Part shown: positions 17,376-26,400 of the stretch, one piece after another
Layout of the letters: the number at the start of each line of letters is the position of its first letter
Position numbering within the stretch: position 1 is the first letter of the stretch
Origin: Desulfobacteraceae bacterium UBA2174
Lineage (GTDB): Bacteria > Desulfobacterota > Desulfobacteria > Desulfobacterales > UBA2174
Assembly: GCA_002327445.1 (NCBI GenBank)
Contig: DCWA01000009.1
Location: forward strand, 37,090 to 101,089
Direction of reading: 5' to 3'
Length of the DNA: 64,000 nucleotides
The notes under the pieces: generated by a model
Databases searched by the model: none
Told to the model about the DNA's origin: nothing
What the model saw: the letters and a program-made list of their open reading frames with translations, nothing else
Translations under genes and position numbers: made by a program

Positions 17376-17752
17376 AGCTCGTCGAGTTGGGTCTCAGTGA
17401 GCTCCAATGACTTTAGCAGGCTTGACAGCACGCGCGCGCAGTGTTCTCCTGCACGCAGGATGACTCGGTTGACGGTGTCCTTGTCGAGCCCGAGCAACCG
17501 GGCCGTAGCCCGCACGCCGACGCCTTCGGCTGCGTGGTGAATGATCTGGCGGATCGTCTCGGCCGGAAGATGAATTCCGAACAGCGCACTGGCGCGGGTA
17601 GCGGCAAAACGCTGGCCGCAGGTTCGGCAGTGCAACAGATCGCGGCTCTTGTCCTTGCCGTACTTGCCGCGGACACCAATGTTGCCCTGTCCTCGAAGGC
17701 CGTAGTCCTTGCATTGGTTGTTGGGACAGAAGCATTGCTCAAGGTCGGTCAT
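17267..17752 (-). CDS. IS1-like InsA (zinc-finger and helix-turn-helix DNA-binding part)
   Basis: The likely start is the ATG at 17752. The product shows a zinc-binding CPNNQCKDYG...LLHCRTCGQRF arrangement followed by a helix-turn-helix region GVGVRATARLLGLDKDTVNR. It reads through ELWAFVKKRD across the A-rich frameshift site and ends after the overlap. Alone it would be a DNA-binding repressor-like form. Confidence 0.7.
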   Translation of the reverse strand: MTDLEQCFCPNNQCKDYGLRGQGNIGVRGKYGKDKSRDLLHCRTCGQRFAATRASALFGIHLPAETIRQIIHHAAEGVGVRATARLLGLDKDTVNRVILRAGEHCARVLSSLLKSLELTETQLDELWAFVKKRDVLAAGRTSRASTDKPGSGRPSTPHPDF

Positions 17753-17874
17753 GGCTTGCCTCCCGATATCCTTTATGAACTGCACGGGGGCAAGCCTACT
17801 ACAATCAGGGCCGCATGTCAACTATATGGGGACATTGCCCGGGATTTGGTCACCCCCGCTCATGAAAATCATCC

Positions 17875-17898
17875 CTTCTCCCCCCATGGGGGGAGAAG
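17875..17898. repeat. 24-bp perfect palindrome
   Basis: CTTCTCCCCCC is followed by its exact complement around ATGG-like centre CATG. The palindrome lies between the IS1-like element and the first cobalamin riboswitch and is followed by GGGTGAGGGGG. It looks like a common intergenic hairpin repeat and could also stop transcription leaving the IS region, although no T run follows. Confidence 0.55.
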
Positions 17899-17939
17899 AT
17901 CAGGGTGAGGGGGCTGTATTTTCACGGTAAAAATTCTGT

Positions 17940-17968
17940 TTGACAGTTCATTTTCTTCGCGCTACAGG
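17940..17968 (+). promoter_or_regulatory. Candidate sigma-70 promoter of the riboswitch-1 operon
   Basis: A consensus -35 box TTGACA (17940-17945) is followed after 17 bases by TACAGG, a weak -10 box. It lies immediately upstream of the first cobalamin riboswitch, which fits a start just before the aptamer. The -10 match is poor, so this is tentative. Confidence 0.4.
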
Positions 17969-17983
17969 AAATCCAAATATGTT

Positions 17984-18137
17984 CAGGTGCTTCTTAAGGA
18001 GCCGAAGAGGGAACCCCGCGAGAATCGGGGACGGGCCCGCCGCTGTGATCGGGGACGAAAGCTGCATGATGCCACTGGCCGGAAGGTCGGGAAGGCGCAG
18101 CCGGTAGGAAGATCCGAGAGTCAGAAGACCTGCCTGG
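17984..18137 (+). ncRNA. Cobalamin riboswitch 1
   Basis: The conserved core elements occur in order: the 5' AGGTGC arm, GGGAACCCCGCGAGAATCGG, ACGGGCCCGCCGCTGTGATC, GACGAAAGC, GCCACTGG, GGGAAGGCG, AGTCAGAAGACCTGCC. This is the adenosylcobalamin aptamer layout. A strong intrinsic terminator follows at 18206, so it should act by transcription termination when cobalamin is bound. It controls the operon starting at 18335. Confidence 0.92.
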
Positions 18138-18205
18138 ACATTTCGAGGTGACGGCTGCGTGGACGGCGGCGTGCCTTGGCAGTTATCTGCGGATAAAAAA
18201 GGGAC

Positions 18206-18243
18206 ATCCCGGATCGAAAATGCTTCGATCCGGGATTTTTTTT
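18206..18243 (+). terminator. Intrinsic terminator of riboswitch 1
   Basis: A 13-bp perfect stem (ATCCCGGATCGAA paired with TTCGATCCGGGAT) with a five-base loop is followed by eight T residues. It lies about 70 bases downstream of the aptamer, as expected for a riboswitch expression platform. Confidence 0.9.
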
Positions 18244-18334
18244 GCTTTTTTGATGCAGACGCCGCCGCCCTCGGTTTGCTTTTCGGCTTCCTTCCCGCGC
18301 AAGCGAAGCGCGCATCGATGGGGATGGCGTTGTC

Positions 18335-19117
18335 ATGCTGACGGCCCGATCGGCCTTATCAATCGCAACGGTCCTGTATGCCCTGGCGCTGGCCGCCAGT
18401 TTCAGGCCCCGGCAGCGCCCCGGTTTCACGCCGTGGCTGCTGCTGCCGGCCGTCGGCGCCAACGCGGCGGCCGTGGCCCTGCGCTACTGGCAGGCCTGGC
18501 CCATGCTGCCCATGCATCTCGGATCCGCGGCCCTGCCGCTTTTCATGGGCCTGCTGGCGGCCTTGCCGCCCACCTGGAAAACCGGGGACGCGCAGGAATC
18601 CGGCGTCCGGCGCGCGGTGCTGGCTTTGGCCTTTCTGCTGGCCGCATCGGCGGTGTGCTTTCCCAAAGATTTCTACCTGCCGTTTCTCAAATCCGCGACC
18701 CCCTTCGCCCATCTGTTCTTTCTCTTCGGCACCGCCGGCAAGGGCTGCTTTCTCTTCGGCGCGGCCCGGGCCGCGTTCGCCTGGCAAAGGGTGCCTCGGT
18801 GCGGCCGGCAGGAGACGTCGCTGCACGCAGAAAGCCGCTGGTTTCCCCCGATCGCCTGGGGGTTTGTCCTGTGGACCCTTTCCATGTTCGCCGGCGAGCT
18901 GTGGTCCTATCGGGGCTGGGGAACCCCGGTGGTCTGGGACGATCCGGCCATCGTCGCCGCCATGGCCACCTGGTTTTTTTACATCGGTCTGCTGCATCTG
19001 CATCTGACCCGGACCTGGGGGCCCAGGGGTCGGGCCGTCTTTGCGGCCCTGGGCGGCGCGGGTGTGCTGGCGCTGAACTGCGTTCCGGACTTCGGTCCGT
19101 TCCGGCCGCCGTTTTAA
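18335..19117 (+). CDS. CcsA/ResC-like cytochrome c assembly (haem-handling) membrane protein
   Basis: The 260-residue protein has about eight hydrophobic segments and near residue 195 the block LWSYRGWGTPVVWDDP, a form of the WWD haem-handling motif of CcsA/ResC/CcmC/CcmF proteins. It is followed by a ResB-like gene, and CcsA plus ResB form the system II haem exporter and ligase. Here the pair is the first unit of a cobalamin-riboswitch operon with a corrinoid-type importer and a CobN chelatase, instead of lying with c-type cytochrome genes. A role in moving haem or another tetrapyrrole across the membrane is inference. Confidence 0.75.
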   Translation: MLTARSALSIATVLYALALAASFRPRQRPGFTPWLLLPAVGANAAAVALRYWQAWPMLPMHLGSAALPLFMGLLAALPPTWKTGDAQESGVRRAVLALAFLLAASAVCFPKDFYLPFLKSATPFAHLFFLFGTAGKGCFLFGAARAAFAWQRVPRCGRQETSLHAESRWFPPIAWGFVLWTLSMFAGELWSYRGWGTPVVWDDPAIVAAMATWFFYIGLLHLHLTRTWGPRGRAVFAALGGAGVLALNCVPDFGPFRPPF

Positions 19118-19134
19118 ACCCGGAGATGAAGGCG

Positions 19135-19944
19135 ATGGCATCCCTGCTATGGCACAAACTGGGCAGCATCCGCCTGACGGTGATCGTCTGCCTGCTTCTG
19201 TGGGGCGATCTAGCCTGGGGGTACTTTTGCCTCAAGGGCCGCACGAGCCTGTTTGCGCCCCTCAACGACATCGGCCTGCTGGCCTGGATGGCCACCTACG
19301 GCCGCCACAATCCGGCGCTGACCGCCTGGTTCTTCATCCTGCTGGTCCTGCTCGCCCTGCTGTGCGTCAATACGTTTGCCTGCACCACCGAGCGGGTGAT
19401 CCTGCTGGTGCGCGTGCGCGAAGCCTTTCCCGGGCGGCGCCTGGTTTTCAAGTTCGCCCCGCACCTGATGCACTACGCCCTGATCGTCATCCTGGCCGGC
19501 TACCTGTGCAGCTATCTCTGCGCCCGCGTCTCGCCCGGCTTCACCCTGGTGCCCGGAGTTCCCGTGACGCTTCCCGGCACGGCGGCCCGGATCACGCTGG
19601 AGTCCTTCGACCCGCTTTACTACCGCGGGAACCGCCTGCCGTTCCTGGACAACCGGGTGATCCGGCCCCGGGCCCGCCTGCGGCTCGTCGACGGCGATAC
19701 GCGCCGAACGGCGGTGCTCAGCGATTGCCGGCCGGTGCGTTTCCGGGGCTGCGGGATTTTCATGGCCGACTATTCGCCCAAGAAAAAGGGGAGCACGGCG
19801 ATGCGGGCGCGCATCGACACCTGTGTCCGCAAGGATCCCGGCGTCGGCCTGTATATGGCCGGCATAGGGATGTTTACCGCCGGCCTGATCCTGTATGCGG
19901 GCCACTGGTTCTGGAGCGGCAGGAACGGAAAGGAGTTGCCATGA
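19135..19944 (+). CDS. ResB-like protein, partner of the CcsA-like protein
   Basis: The likely start is the ATG at 19135, nine bases after GGAG; an ATG at 19126 is possible. The product has 269 residues, shorter than most ResB/Ccs1 proteins. It opens with the family-like LLWHKLGSIRLTVIVCLLL helix, has further spans near residues 60-85 and 100-125, a soluble domain (VTLPGTAARITLESFDPLYY) and a last helix near the C-terminus (GLYMAGIGMFTAGLILYAGH). This is the ResB pattern of three N-terminal helices, an outer domain and one C-terminal helix. Its stop overlaps the start of the binding-protein gene (ATGA). Confidence 0.7.
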   Translation: MASLLWHKLGSIRLTVIVCLLLWGDLAWGYFCLKGRTSLFAPLNDIGLLAWMATYGRHNPALTAWFFILLVLLALLCVNTFACTTERVILLVRVREAFPGRRLVFKFAPHLMHYALIVILAGYLCSYLCARVSPGFTLVPGVPVTLPGTAARITLESFDPLYYRGNRLPFLDNRVIRPRARLRLVDGDTRRTAVLSDCRPVRFRGCGIFMADYSPKKKGSTAMRARIDTCVRKDPGVGLYMAGIGMFTAGLILYAGHWFWSGRNGKELP

Positions 19945-21065
19945 GAACGATTGCCCGTCCCGCCGCCTGTGCGGCGGCCCTGATGATCGTCTTGACGATG
20001 GGGGCCTGCACCGGGGACGGCGGAGAAACGGACCGGTCGTTTCTCCAGATCGGAGAATTCGCCATCCACCGCATCGATGAGAACCGCACCGAGGTGCGCG
20101 ACGGCGCCGGCCGCATCCTGGTGCTGATCCCCCGCGGGGCACCGACGCCCGAAGACTGCGACCCGCTCCGGGTGGTGCGGACCCCCGTGGCGCGGGTGGT
20201 GGCCGGCGGCACTTTCGAGGTGGCCATGCTGCGGGCCCTGGGGGTCCTCGACGATGTCCTGGTGGGCGTCACCCGGCCGGCCGATCACTGGTACGTCGAG
20301 GAAGTGCGCCGCGGCATGCAAGCCGGCCGCATCGCCTACCTGGGCGACGGGCCCGACATCGACTTCGAGCGCCTGCGCCAGCAGCGGCCCGAACTGGTGC
20401 TCACCTGGGACCGCTCGCTGATCCCGATGCTCGACGAGCTGAAGATTCCCTGCGCCATCACCTCGGGCCCGGTGGCCCAGTGCCTCAATGCCCGCATGCG
20501 CTTCGTGCAGTTTCTGGCCCCGTTTTTCGGGCGCCAGCGGGAGGCCGACGCCTTTTTCGAGCGGGTGAACGGCTCCTTGATCGAACTGCGCCAGCGCACG
20601 GCCGGCTCGACCATCCAGCCCGGGGTGATGTGGGGCGACATCTACGAAAAGCGCGTGCTGGTGGAACCGGGCAACGCCTGGGTGGGCGAGCTGGTGGAGC
20701 TGGTGGAAAGCGATTATCTCTTCGAGGATGTCTTCGGCACCTCGTGCATCGAGATCTCCGTGGAACGCTTTCTGCACTCCGGGCAGGAGGCCGACATCTT
20801 CTTCACCTACCGCACGGCCGCCGACGGGGTGACCTCCAAGGCGGCCTTGGCCCGGCTCAATCCGCTGCTGGCCGGGATCCGGCCCATCCGCTCCGGCAGG
20901 GTCTACGCCCCCCGTCCCCACTACGCCCAGTCGGCGGACCGGCTGGATGAGATCCTCACCGAGATCGCCGCCATCCTGCACCCGGATGTGTATCCGGATT
21001 ATTCCCTGCAATACTTCGTCGCGTTGCCGGACGACGATCCGGCGGCGCCGGAGAGTGCACCATGA
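19941..21065 (+). CDS. BtuF/FecB-type substrate-binding lipoprotein
   Basis: The 374-residue protein starts with a lipoprotein signal ending MIVLTMGAC, so Cys23 or so is the lipid anchor. The rest is a class III periplasmic binding fold (PF01497 type): VARVVAGGTFEVAMLRALG, VGVTRPADHWYVEEV, LGDGPDIDFERLRQQRPELV, and a C-terminal VYAPRPHYAQSADRLDEIL. Such proteins deliver corrinoids, haem or ferric siderophores to FecCD permeases. The cobalamin riboswitch favours a corrinoid or cobalt-tetrapyrrole substrate, but the sequence does not prove it. AAGGAG precedes the ATG, which overlaps the resB stop. Confidence 0.85.
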   Translation: MRTIARPAACAAALMIVLTMGACTGDGGETDRSFLQIGEFAIHRIDENRTEVRDGAGRILVLIPRGAPTPEDCDPLRVVRTPVARVVAGGTFEVAMLRALGVLDDVLVGVTRPADHWYVEEVRRGMQAGRIAYLGDGPDIDFERLRQQRPELVLTWDRSLIPMLDELKIPCAITSGPVAQCLNARMRFVQFLAPFFGRQREADAFFERVNGSLIELRQRTAGSTIQPGVMWGDIYEKRVLVEPGNAWVGELVELVESDYLFEDVFGTSCIEISVERFLHSGQEADIFFTYRTAADGVTSKAALARLNPLLAGIRPIRSGRVYAPRPHYAQSADRLDEILTEIAAILHPDVYPDYSLQYFVALPDDDPAAPESAP

Positions 21066-22111
21066 ACGTCGTCGCCGGCGCAACGTCCTGCCCGGTCGCC
21101 GCCCCCCGGATTCGCGCCGCGCTGGTCTTCGGCGTGCTGGCGATTCTGGTGGCGGTCGTACTGGTGGCAAACGTCGGCATCGGATCGGTGGCCATCTCGC
21201 CGGCCGAGATCCTGGAAATGCTCCGCCGGCCGGGCGACGACAGCATCGTCGGGGCCATCGTGTGGAAGATCCGCATCCCCCGGGCCATCGCCGCCGTGGT
21301 CGGCGGGGCCTACCTGGCGGTATCGGGTCTGCTGCTCCAGGTTTACTTCCGCAACCCCATCGTCGGCCCCTTCATCCTGGGCATCTCTTCGGGGGCCACG
21401 GTGATGGTTTCCCTGGTGATGCTCACCTCGCTCACCGTCGGACTGACCGTGCTGAGCCCGTTTATGACCACCCTGGCCGCCTTCGCCGGGGCCTACGGGG
21501 TCATGATGATCGTGGTGGCCGTGGCCGCCCGGGTGAAAAACAGCGTCACGCTGCTCATCGTGGGTCTGATGATGGGCTACCTGTGCGGCGCGGTGACCGC
21601 CGTGCTCACCGCCCTGGCGGAAAAGGAGAAGATCAAGGGCTTCGTACTGTGGCAGTTGGGAAGCTTTTCCGGGTTCAAATGGAGTGAAATCCAGGTCCTG
21701 CTCGTCGGCGGAGGCCTTGTTTTGGTCTTGATCTACACCCTGAGCAAGCCCTTGAACGCCTTTTTGCTCGGCGAAGAATACGCCGCCTCCATGGGCGTTC
21801 CCATCCGCCGCTTCCGGGTCCTGATCCTGCTGTGCGCCTGCGCCCTGGCCGGCATGATCACGGCGGCCGCCGGACCGGTGGCCTTCGTGGGGCTGGCCGT
21901 TCCGCACATGGCGCGCCTGAGCTTCGCCACCTCGGACAACCGGGTCCTGATTCCCGGCGCCTGCCTCATCGGCGCCCTGGTGACCAGCCTCTGCGACCTG
22001 GTCGCCCGCATGCTGCTCTCGCCGGTGGAGCTACCGCTTTCGGCCATCACCGCCTTTTTCGGGGCGCCCATCGTCATCGGTCTGCTGCTCAAGCGCCGGG
22101 TGGAGATGTGA
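21062..22111 (+). CDS. BtuC/FecCD-type ABC transporter permease
   Basis: The 349-residue, strongly hydrophobic protein has FecCD-family hallmarks: RIPRAIAAVVGGAYLAVSGLLLQ, NPIVGPFILGISSGA, the cytoplasmic coupling region LGEEYAASMGVPIRRFR and GPVAFVGLAVPHMARL. About ten membrane spans are expected. The start overlaps the binding-protein stop in an ATGA, so the two are translationally coupled. Confidence 0.9.
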   Translation: MNVVAGATSCPVAAPRIRAALVFGVLAILVAVVLVANVGIGSVAISPAEILEMLRRPGDDSIVGAIVWKIRIPRAIAAVVGGAYLAVSGLLLQVYFRNPIVGPFILGISSGATVMVSLVMLTSLTVGLTVLSPFMTTLAAFAGAYGVMMIVVAVAARVKNSVTLLIVGLMMGYLCGAVTAVLTALAEKEKIKGFVLWQLGSFSGFKWSEIQVLLVGGGLVLVLIYTLSKPLNAFLLGEEYAASMGVPIRRFRVLILLCACALAGMITAAAGPVAFVGLAVPHMARLSFATSDNRVLIPGACLIGALVTSLCDLVARMLLSPVELPLSAITAFFGAPIVIGLLLKRRVEM

Positions 22112-22137
22112 GATTGAATAACAGAGGGAAACTCGAC

Positions 22138-23433
22138 ATGAAAAAACACCTGAAGCAACCAACGAAGCCGGAAGACCGATCACCCGTTCTCACCTGCCGC
22201 AACCTGACCGTCGGATACAAAGACAAGCCGGTGCTCAGCGGGGTGGATCTGAGCCTGGAGGCGGGGCATTTCGTCACCCTCCTGGGTCCCAACGGCGCGG
22301 GCAAGACCACCCTGCTGCGTACCCTGTCGCGCCACCTTGCCCCGCTGTCCGGCGACATCCGCATCCACGGGCGGCCTCTGGCCGCCATGCGCGCCGCGGA
22401 GTTGGCCCGCTTCATGGCGGTGGTGCTCACCAACAAGGTGGCGCCGCCGCTTTTCTCGGTCTACGAATTCGTGGCCCTGGGCCGCTATCCGCACACCGAT
22501 TTTCTGGGACGGCTGGGGCCGGACGATCACGCGGCCGTGCAATCCGCCCTGGCCGCGGTGCGCGCCGAAGGCTTGGCCCGGCGAATCTTCACCGATCTGA
22601 GCGACGGCGAACGCCAGAAGGCCTTGGTGGCCCGCGCCCTGGCCCAGCAGCCGCAACTGCTGCTCCTGGACGAGCCCACCCTGCACCTGGATTTGAAGCA
22701 CCGCCTGGAAGTGATGGCCATCCTGCGCGACCTTTGCCGCAAACGGAAAATCACCGTGCTGGCCTCCCTGCATGACGTGGACGTGGCCGCCAAGGTCTCC
22801 GATCGGGTGGCCCTGATCAAGGACGGCCGCCTGTCGGCCTGGGGCGCACCCGAGCAGATCCTCACCGGCGGCAGTGTGGCGGCGCTTTACGATTTCGACG
22901 GCGCCGCCTTCAGCCGCCACTTGGGCGGCATCGAAATGCGCGGCGACGGGAGCCGCGGTCGGGCCTTCGTGGTGGCCGGCATGGGCAGCGGCGCCCAAAT
23001 CTACCGCCTGCTGGCCAAGCGCGGTTTCGCCATCGCCACCGGCGTGCTCCACACCAACGACCTGGACTACTTCGTGGCCCGCTCCCTGGGGGCGGAGTGC
23101 GCCATCCAGTCCTCCATGCAGGCCATAGACCATCACAACCTTGCCGCCGCCGACCAGCTATCGGCGGGCTGTGATGTGGTGATCGACTGCGGATTCGAGG
23201 TGGGACCCATGAACGAGGCCAACCTGACCCTGGTGAAAAACGCCGTGGGCGCCGGCCGGGCCGTGTTCAGCCTGCGCGGCAACGGGACCGGCGCGCCGGA
23301 GGAAGGACAAGCCGGTCACGGGTGTATTCGCTGCCAGGACCCAGGCCACTTACTTGACCTATTGGAGTCGTACTTGGCAGTGAAACACGGTGCGCCGCAA
23401 GCCGCCCAATCAGAGAAGGAGTCTGTCTCATGA
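22138..23433 (+). CDS. BtuD/FecE-type ABC ATPase with an extra C-terminal domain
   Basis: The 431-residue protein has a complete ATPase domain (about residues 18-265): Walker A GPNGAGKTTLL, signature LSDGERQKALVARAL and Walker B LLLLDEPTLHLD. A further 165 residues follow, containing AFVVAGMGSGAQIYRLLAKR, GVLHTNDLDYFVARSLGAE and DVVIDCGFEVGPMNEANL. This addition looks like an alpha/beta, possibly nucleotide- or ligand-binding domain; I cannot name it. Normal FecE/BtuD proteins have about 250 residues. The start at 22138 has GAGGG upstream; its stop overlaps the cobN start (ATGA). Confidence 0.85.
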   Translation: MKKHLKQPTKPEDRSPVLTCRNLTVGYKDKPVLSGVDLSLEAGHFVTLLGPNGAGKTTLLRTLSRHLAPLSGDIRIHGRPLAAMRAAELARFMAVVLTNKVAPPLFSVYEFVALGRYPHTDFLGRLGPDDHAAVQSALAAVRAEGLARRIFTDLSDGERQKALVARALAQQPQLLLLDEPTLHLDLKHRLEVMAILRDLCRKRKITVLASLHDVDVAAKVSDRVALIKDGRLSAWGAPEQILTGGSVAALYDFDGAAFSRHLGGIEMRGDGSRGRAFVVAGMGSGAQIYRLLAKRGFAIATGVLHTNDLDYFVARSLGAECAIQSSMQAIDHHNLAAADQLSAGCDVVIDCGFEVGPMNEANLTLVKNAVGAGRAVFSLRGNGTGAPEEGQAGHGCIRCQDPGHLLDLLESYLAVKHGAPQAAQSEKESVS

Positions 23434-26400
23434 AGCCCTACACCCTGTGCTACTACTCGGACGGCCTGGAAATGCCCACCTTGAGCGAAGGCGTGCGCCT
23501 GTTCACGGACGCGGGCGGAACCGTCAAGGTACACGCCCGCACCCAGACCCAGCTCTTCGACCAGGCGCGCCAGGCCGCCTTCGTCAAACAGGCCCTTTCC
23601 TCGGACGCGATCATCGTCACCTTGCACGGCGGCAAGCCGTCGTTTCCCGCTTTCGATCGATTCACGGACGCCCTGGCCCGATTGCCGGCCGACCGGCGAC
23701 CCTATGTGCACATTCAACCCATCAGCGGGGATGAAGATTCCCTCGAGGCGGCCCGGGAGCATTCCACCGATTTCGGACAACCGGCCTGGGACGAGATCCA
23801 GCGCTACCTGAGCTGCGGCGGGCCGCTCAATTTCCATCAACTGCTCATTTATCTCCACAACCGCCTTTTCGACGACGACCGGACCGACGTTCGTCCCGCG
23901 GTTGAGCTGCCCCACGAAGGCCTCTACCATCCGGACATGTCCGGGATCCCCGACCTGGACGTCTATCTTGCCGAGCAGGTCGATCCGGCCAGGCCCACGG
24001 TGGGGTTGTGGTTTTACCAAACCTATTGGCTTAACAACAACCTGGCCTTCATCGACACCATCATCCGGGCCGTGGAGGCCCAAGGGGCCAACATCCTCCC
24101 GGTCTTCCACCGGCGCTACAAGGATGCCGAGCGGGGCAACCGCGGCGCCGACTATATTGTGGAACATTTTTTCATGGACGGCGACCGGCCGCGCATCGAC
24201 GTGCTGATCAACCCCCTGATGTTCTCCCTGACCCTGGCGGCGCCGGAGTACAAGAGCCTGCTGCCCCGGCTCGATGTGCCGTTCATCCAGACCATGACCT
24301 GCTTGGCGCCGTTTGCCCAGTGGTCCGAGAGCGTCCAGGGACTGCCCACCATGGATGTCTCCTACTCGGCGGCCCAACCCGAATTCGACGGCGCCCTGAT
24401 CACCGTGCCCTGCGCCACCCGAGAAGAGAAAACGGTCGATCCGCTCACCGGCGCCCTGATCGCCAAGTACATGCCCATTGACGAACGGGTGGAGAAGATG
24501 GTGCGCCTGGCTTTGAACTGGGCCCGCCTCAAACGTACGCCCAACAATGAACGCCGGGTGGCCGTGATCTTTCACCACTACCCGCCGCGCAACGACCGCA
24601 TCGGCTGCGCCGCCGGCCTGGACAGCTTCGCCGGCGTCAAGGTCCTGCTGGACCGCATGCGGGCCGAGGGCTACCGCATCGAGCGCACCTTCGCCGACGG
24701 CGACGCGCTGGCCCACGAAATGCTCTCGCGCATGACCTGCGACCGGCGCTGGCTGCCCGTGGATCAACTGGCGGCCAAAGCCGAGGCCCATGCCGGCGCC
24801 GAGCACTATGACGGCTGGCACACCGAGCTGCCCGGCCCCATCCGGGAGAAGATGACCGAGGACTGGGGCAAGATTCCCGGCGAGCTCTTCGTCCACGACG
24901 GCCGGATGCTGCACTTTGCCGGCATGCACAACGGCAACGTCTTTCTCACCATTCAGCCCCCCAGGGGCTACCTGGAGAATGTGGAGAAGATCTACCACGA
25001 CATGTACCTGTCGCCGCCCCACCACTACCTGGCCCAGTACCGCTGGATCCGGGACGTTTTCAAAGCCCATGTGGTGATGCACGTGGGCAAGCACGGCAGC
25101 CTCGAGTGGCTGCCCGGCAAGGCCCTTGGGTTGTCGGAAAAATGCTACCCCGACCTGGCCATCATGGAGCTGCCCAATGTGTACCCGTACATCATCAACG
25201 ACCCCGGCGAAGGCACCCAGGCCAAACGGCGCAGCTACTGCTGCATCATCGACCACCTGACACCGGCCTACACCAATGCCGATCTGTACGACGATTTGGG
25301 CAAGGTGCAGGGATTGGTGGCCGACCATACCGCGGCCGTGGCAGAAGACCCGGCCAAGGTGGAAATCCTGCGCCCCATGATCTGGGAGGCGGTGGTTGCG
25401 GCAAGCCTGGACAAGGACCTGGAGATCACCCGGGAAGAGGCTTTGGCCGATTTCGGCGCTTTTTTGGAAAAGCTGCACGCTTACATCGAAGAACTTTCCG
25501 ACACGATGATCAACGACGGCCTGCACGTGCTGGGCAATGCCCCGGAAGGCGAGCGCCTGGAGCAGTTCGTGGTGCAGATGACCCGCCTGGCCAACGGCGA
25601 CGTGCCCTCCCTGCGCGAATCCCTGGTCACGGCCATGGGCTATGACTACGACGATGTGCTGGAAAACCGCGGCCAACGCCCCGGACGGTTCAACGGCCTC
25701 AGCGGCGCGGAAATCGTCAGCCGGGCCCATCAAAAGGCCCTGGCCCTGGCGCACGGCTTAGCAATGGTGGATTACAACGCCGACCGAATTCCGGCGGTGA
25801 CCGCCGACCTCATGGAGCGCCGCTCGCCCCGGGTGGAGGCGGCCCTGGCCTACATCGCCGAGACCCTGGTACCCAATATCCGGCGCTGCACCGAAGAGAT
25901 CGATTTCAGCCTGGCCGGTTTCTGCGGGGGGTTCGTGCCCCCCGGCCCCTCGGGCGCCCCCACTCGGGGCCAGGCCGATATCCTGCCCACGGGCCGCAAC
26001 TTCTACTCGGTGGACCCCAATAAGATCCCCACCCCGGCGGCCTGGGAAGTGGGCGTGCGCCTGGGCGACGCCCTTATCGAGCGCTACAGGGAGGCCTCGG
26101 GCAAATACCCGGACAACATCGGCATCCTGGTATACGGGAGCCCCACCATGCGCACCCGGGGCGACGACATCGCCGAGATCTACTACCTTATGGGCCTCAA
26201 GCCCGTGTGGGCCAAAGGCAGCGGCAATGTCACCGGGCTTTCGGTAATCCCCTTGAGTGAGCTCAAACGGCCGCGTTTGGATGTCACCCCGCGCATCTCG
26301 GGCTTTTTCCGGGACTGCTTTCCAAACCTGGTGGAGCGCATCGACGAAGCCGTGCGCATGGTGGCGGCCCTGAAAGAGCCGCCGGAGAGTAACTTTTTGC

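Larger units (their letters stand above)
16641..17839 (-). mobile_element. IS1-like insertion sequence
   Basis: Inverted ends are visible: GGCGATGTCCCCATTTCATT at the left (from 16641) and the complement of GGCAATGTCCCCATATAGTT at the right (ending 17839); both continue as TTGACA-A/T-GC. The predicted length is about 1.2 kb and the inside codes for an InsA/InsB-type transposase pair. No target-site duplication is seen: the flanks are CAAGGTTC on the left and CGGGATTT on the right. Confidence 0.8.
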
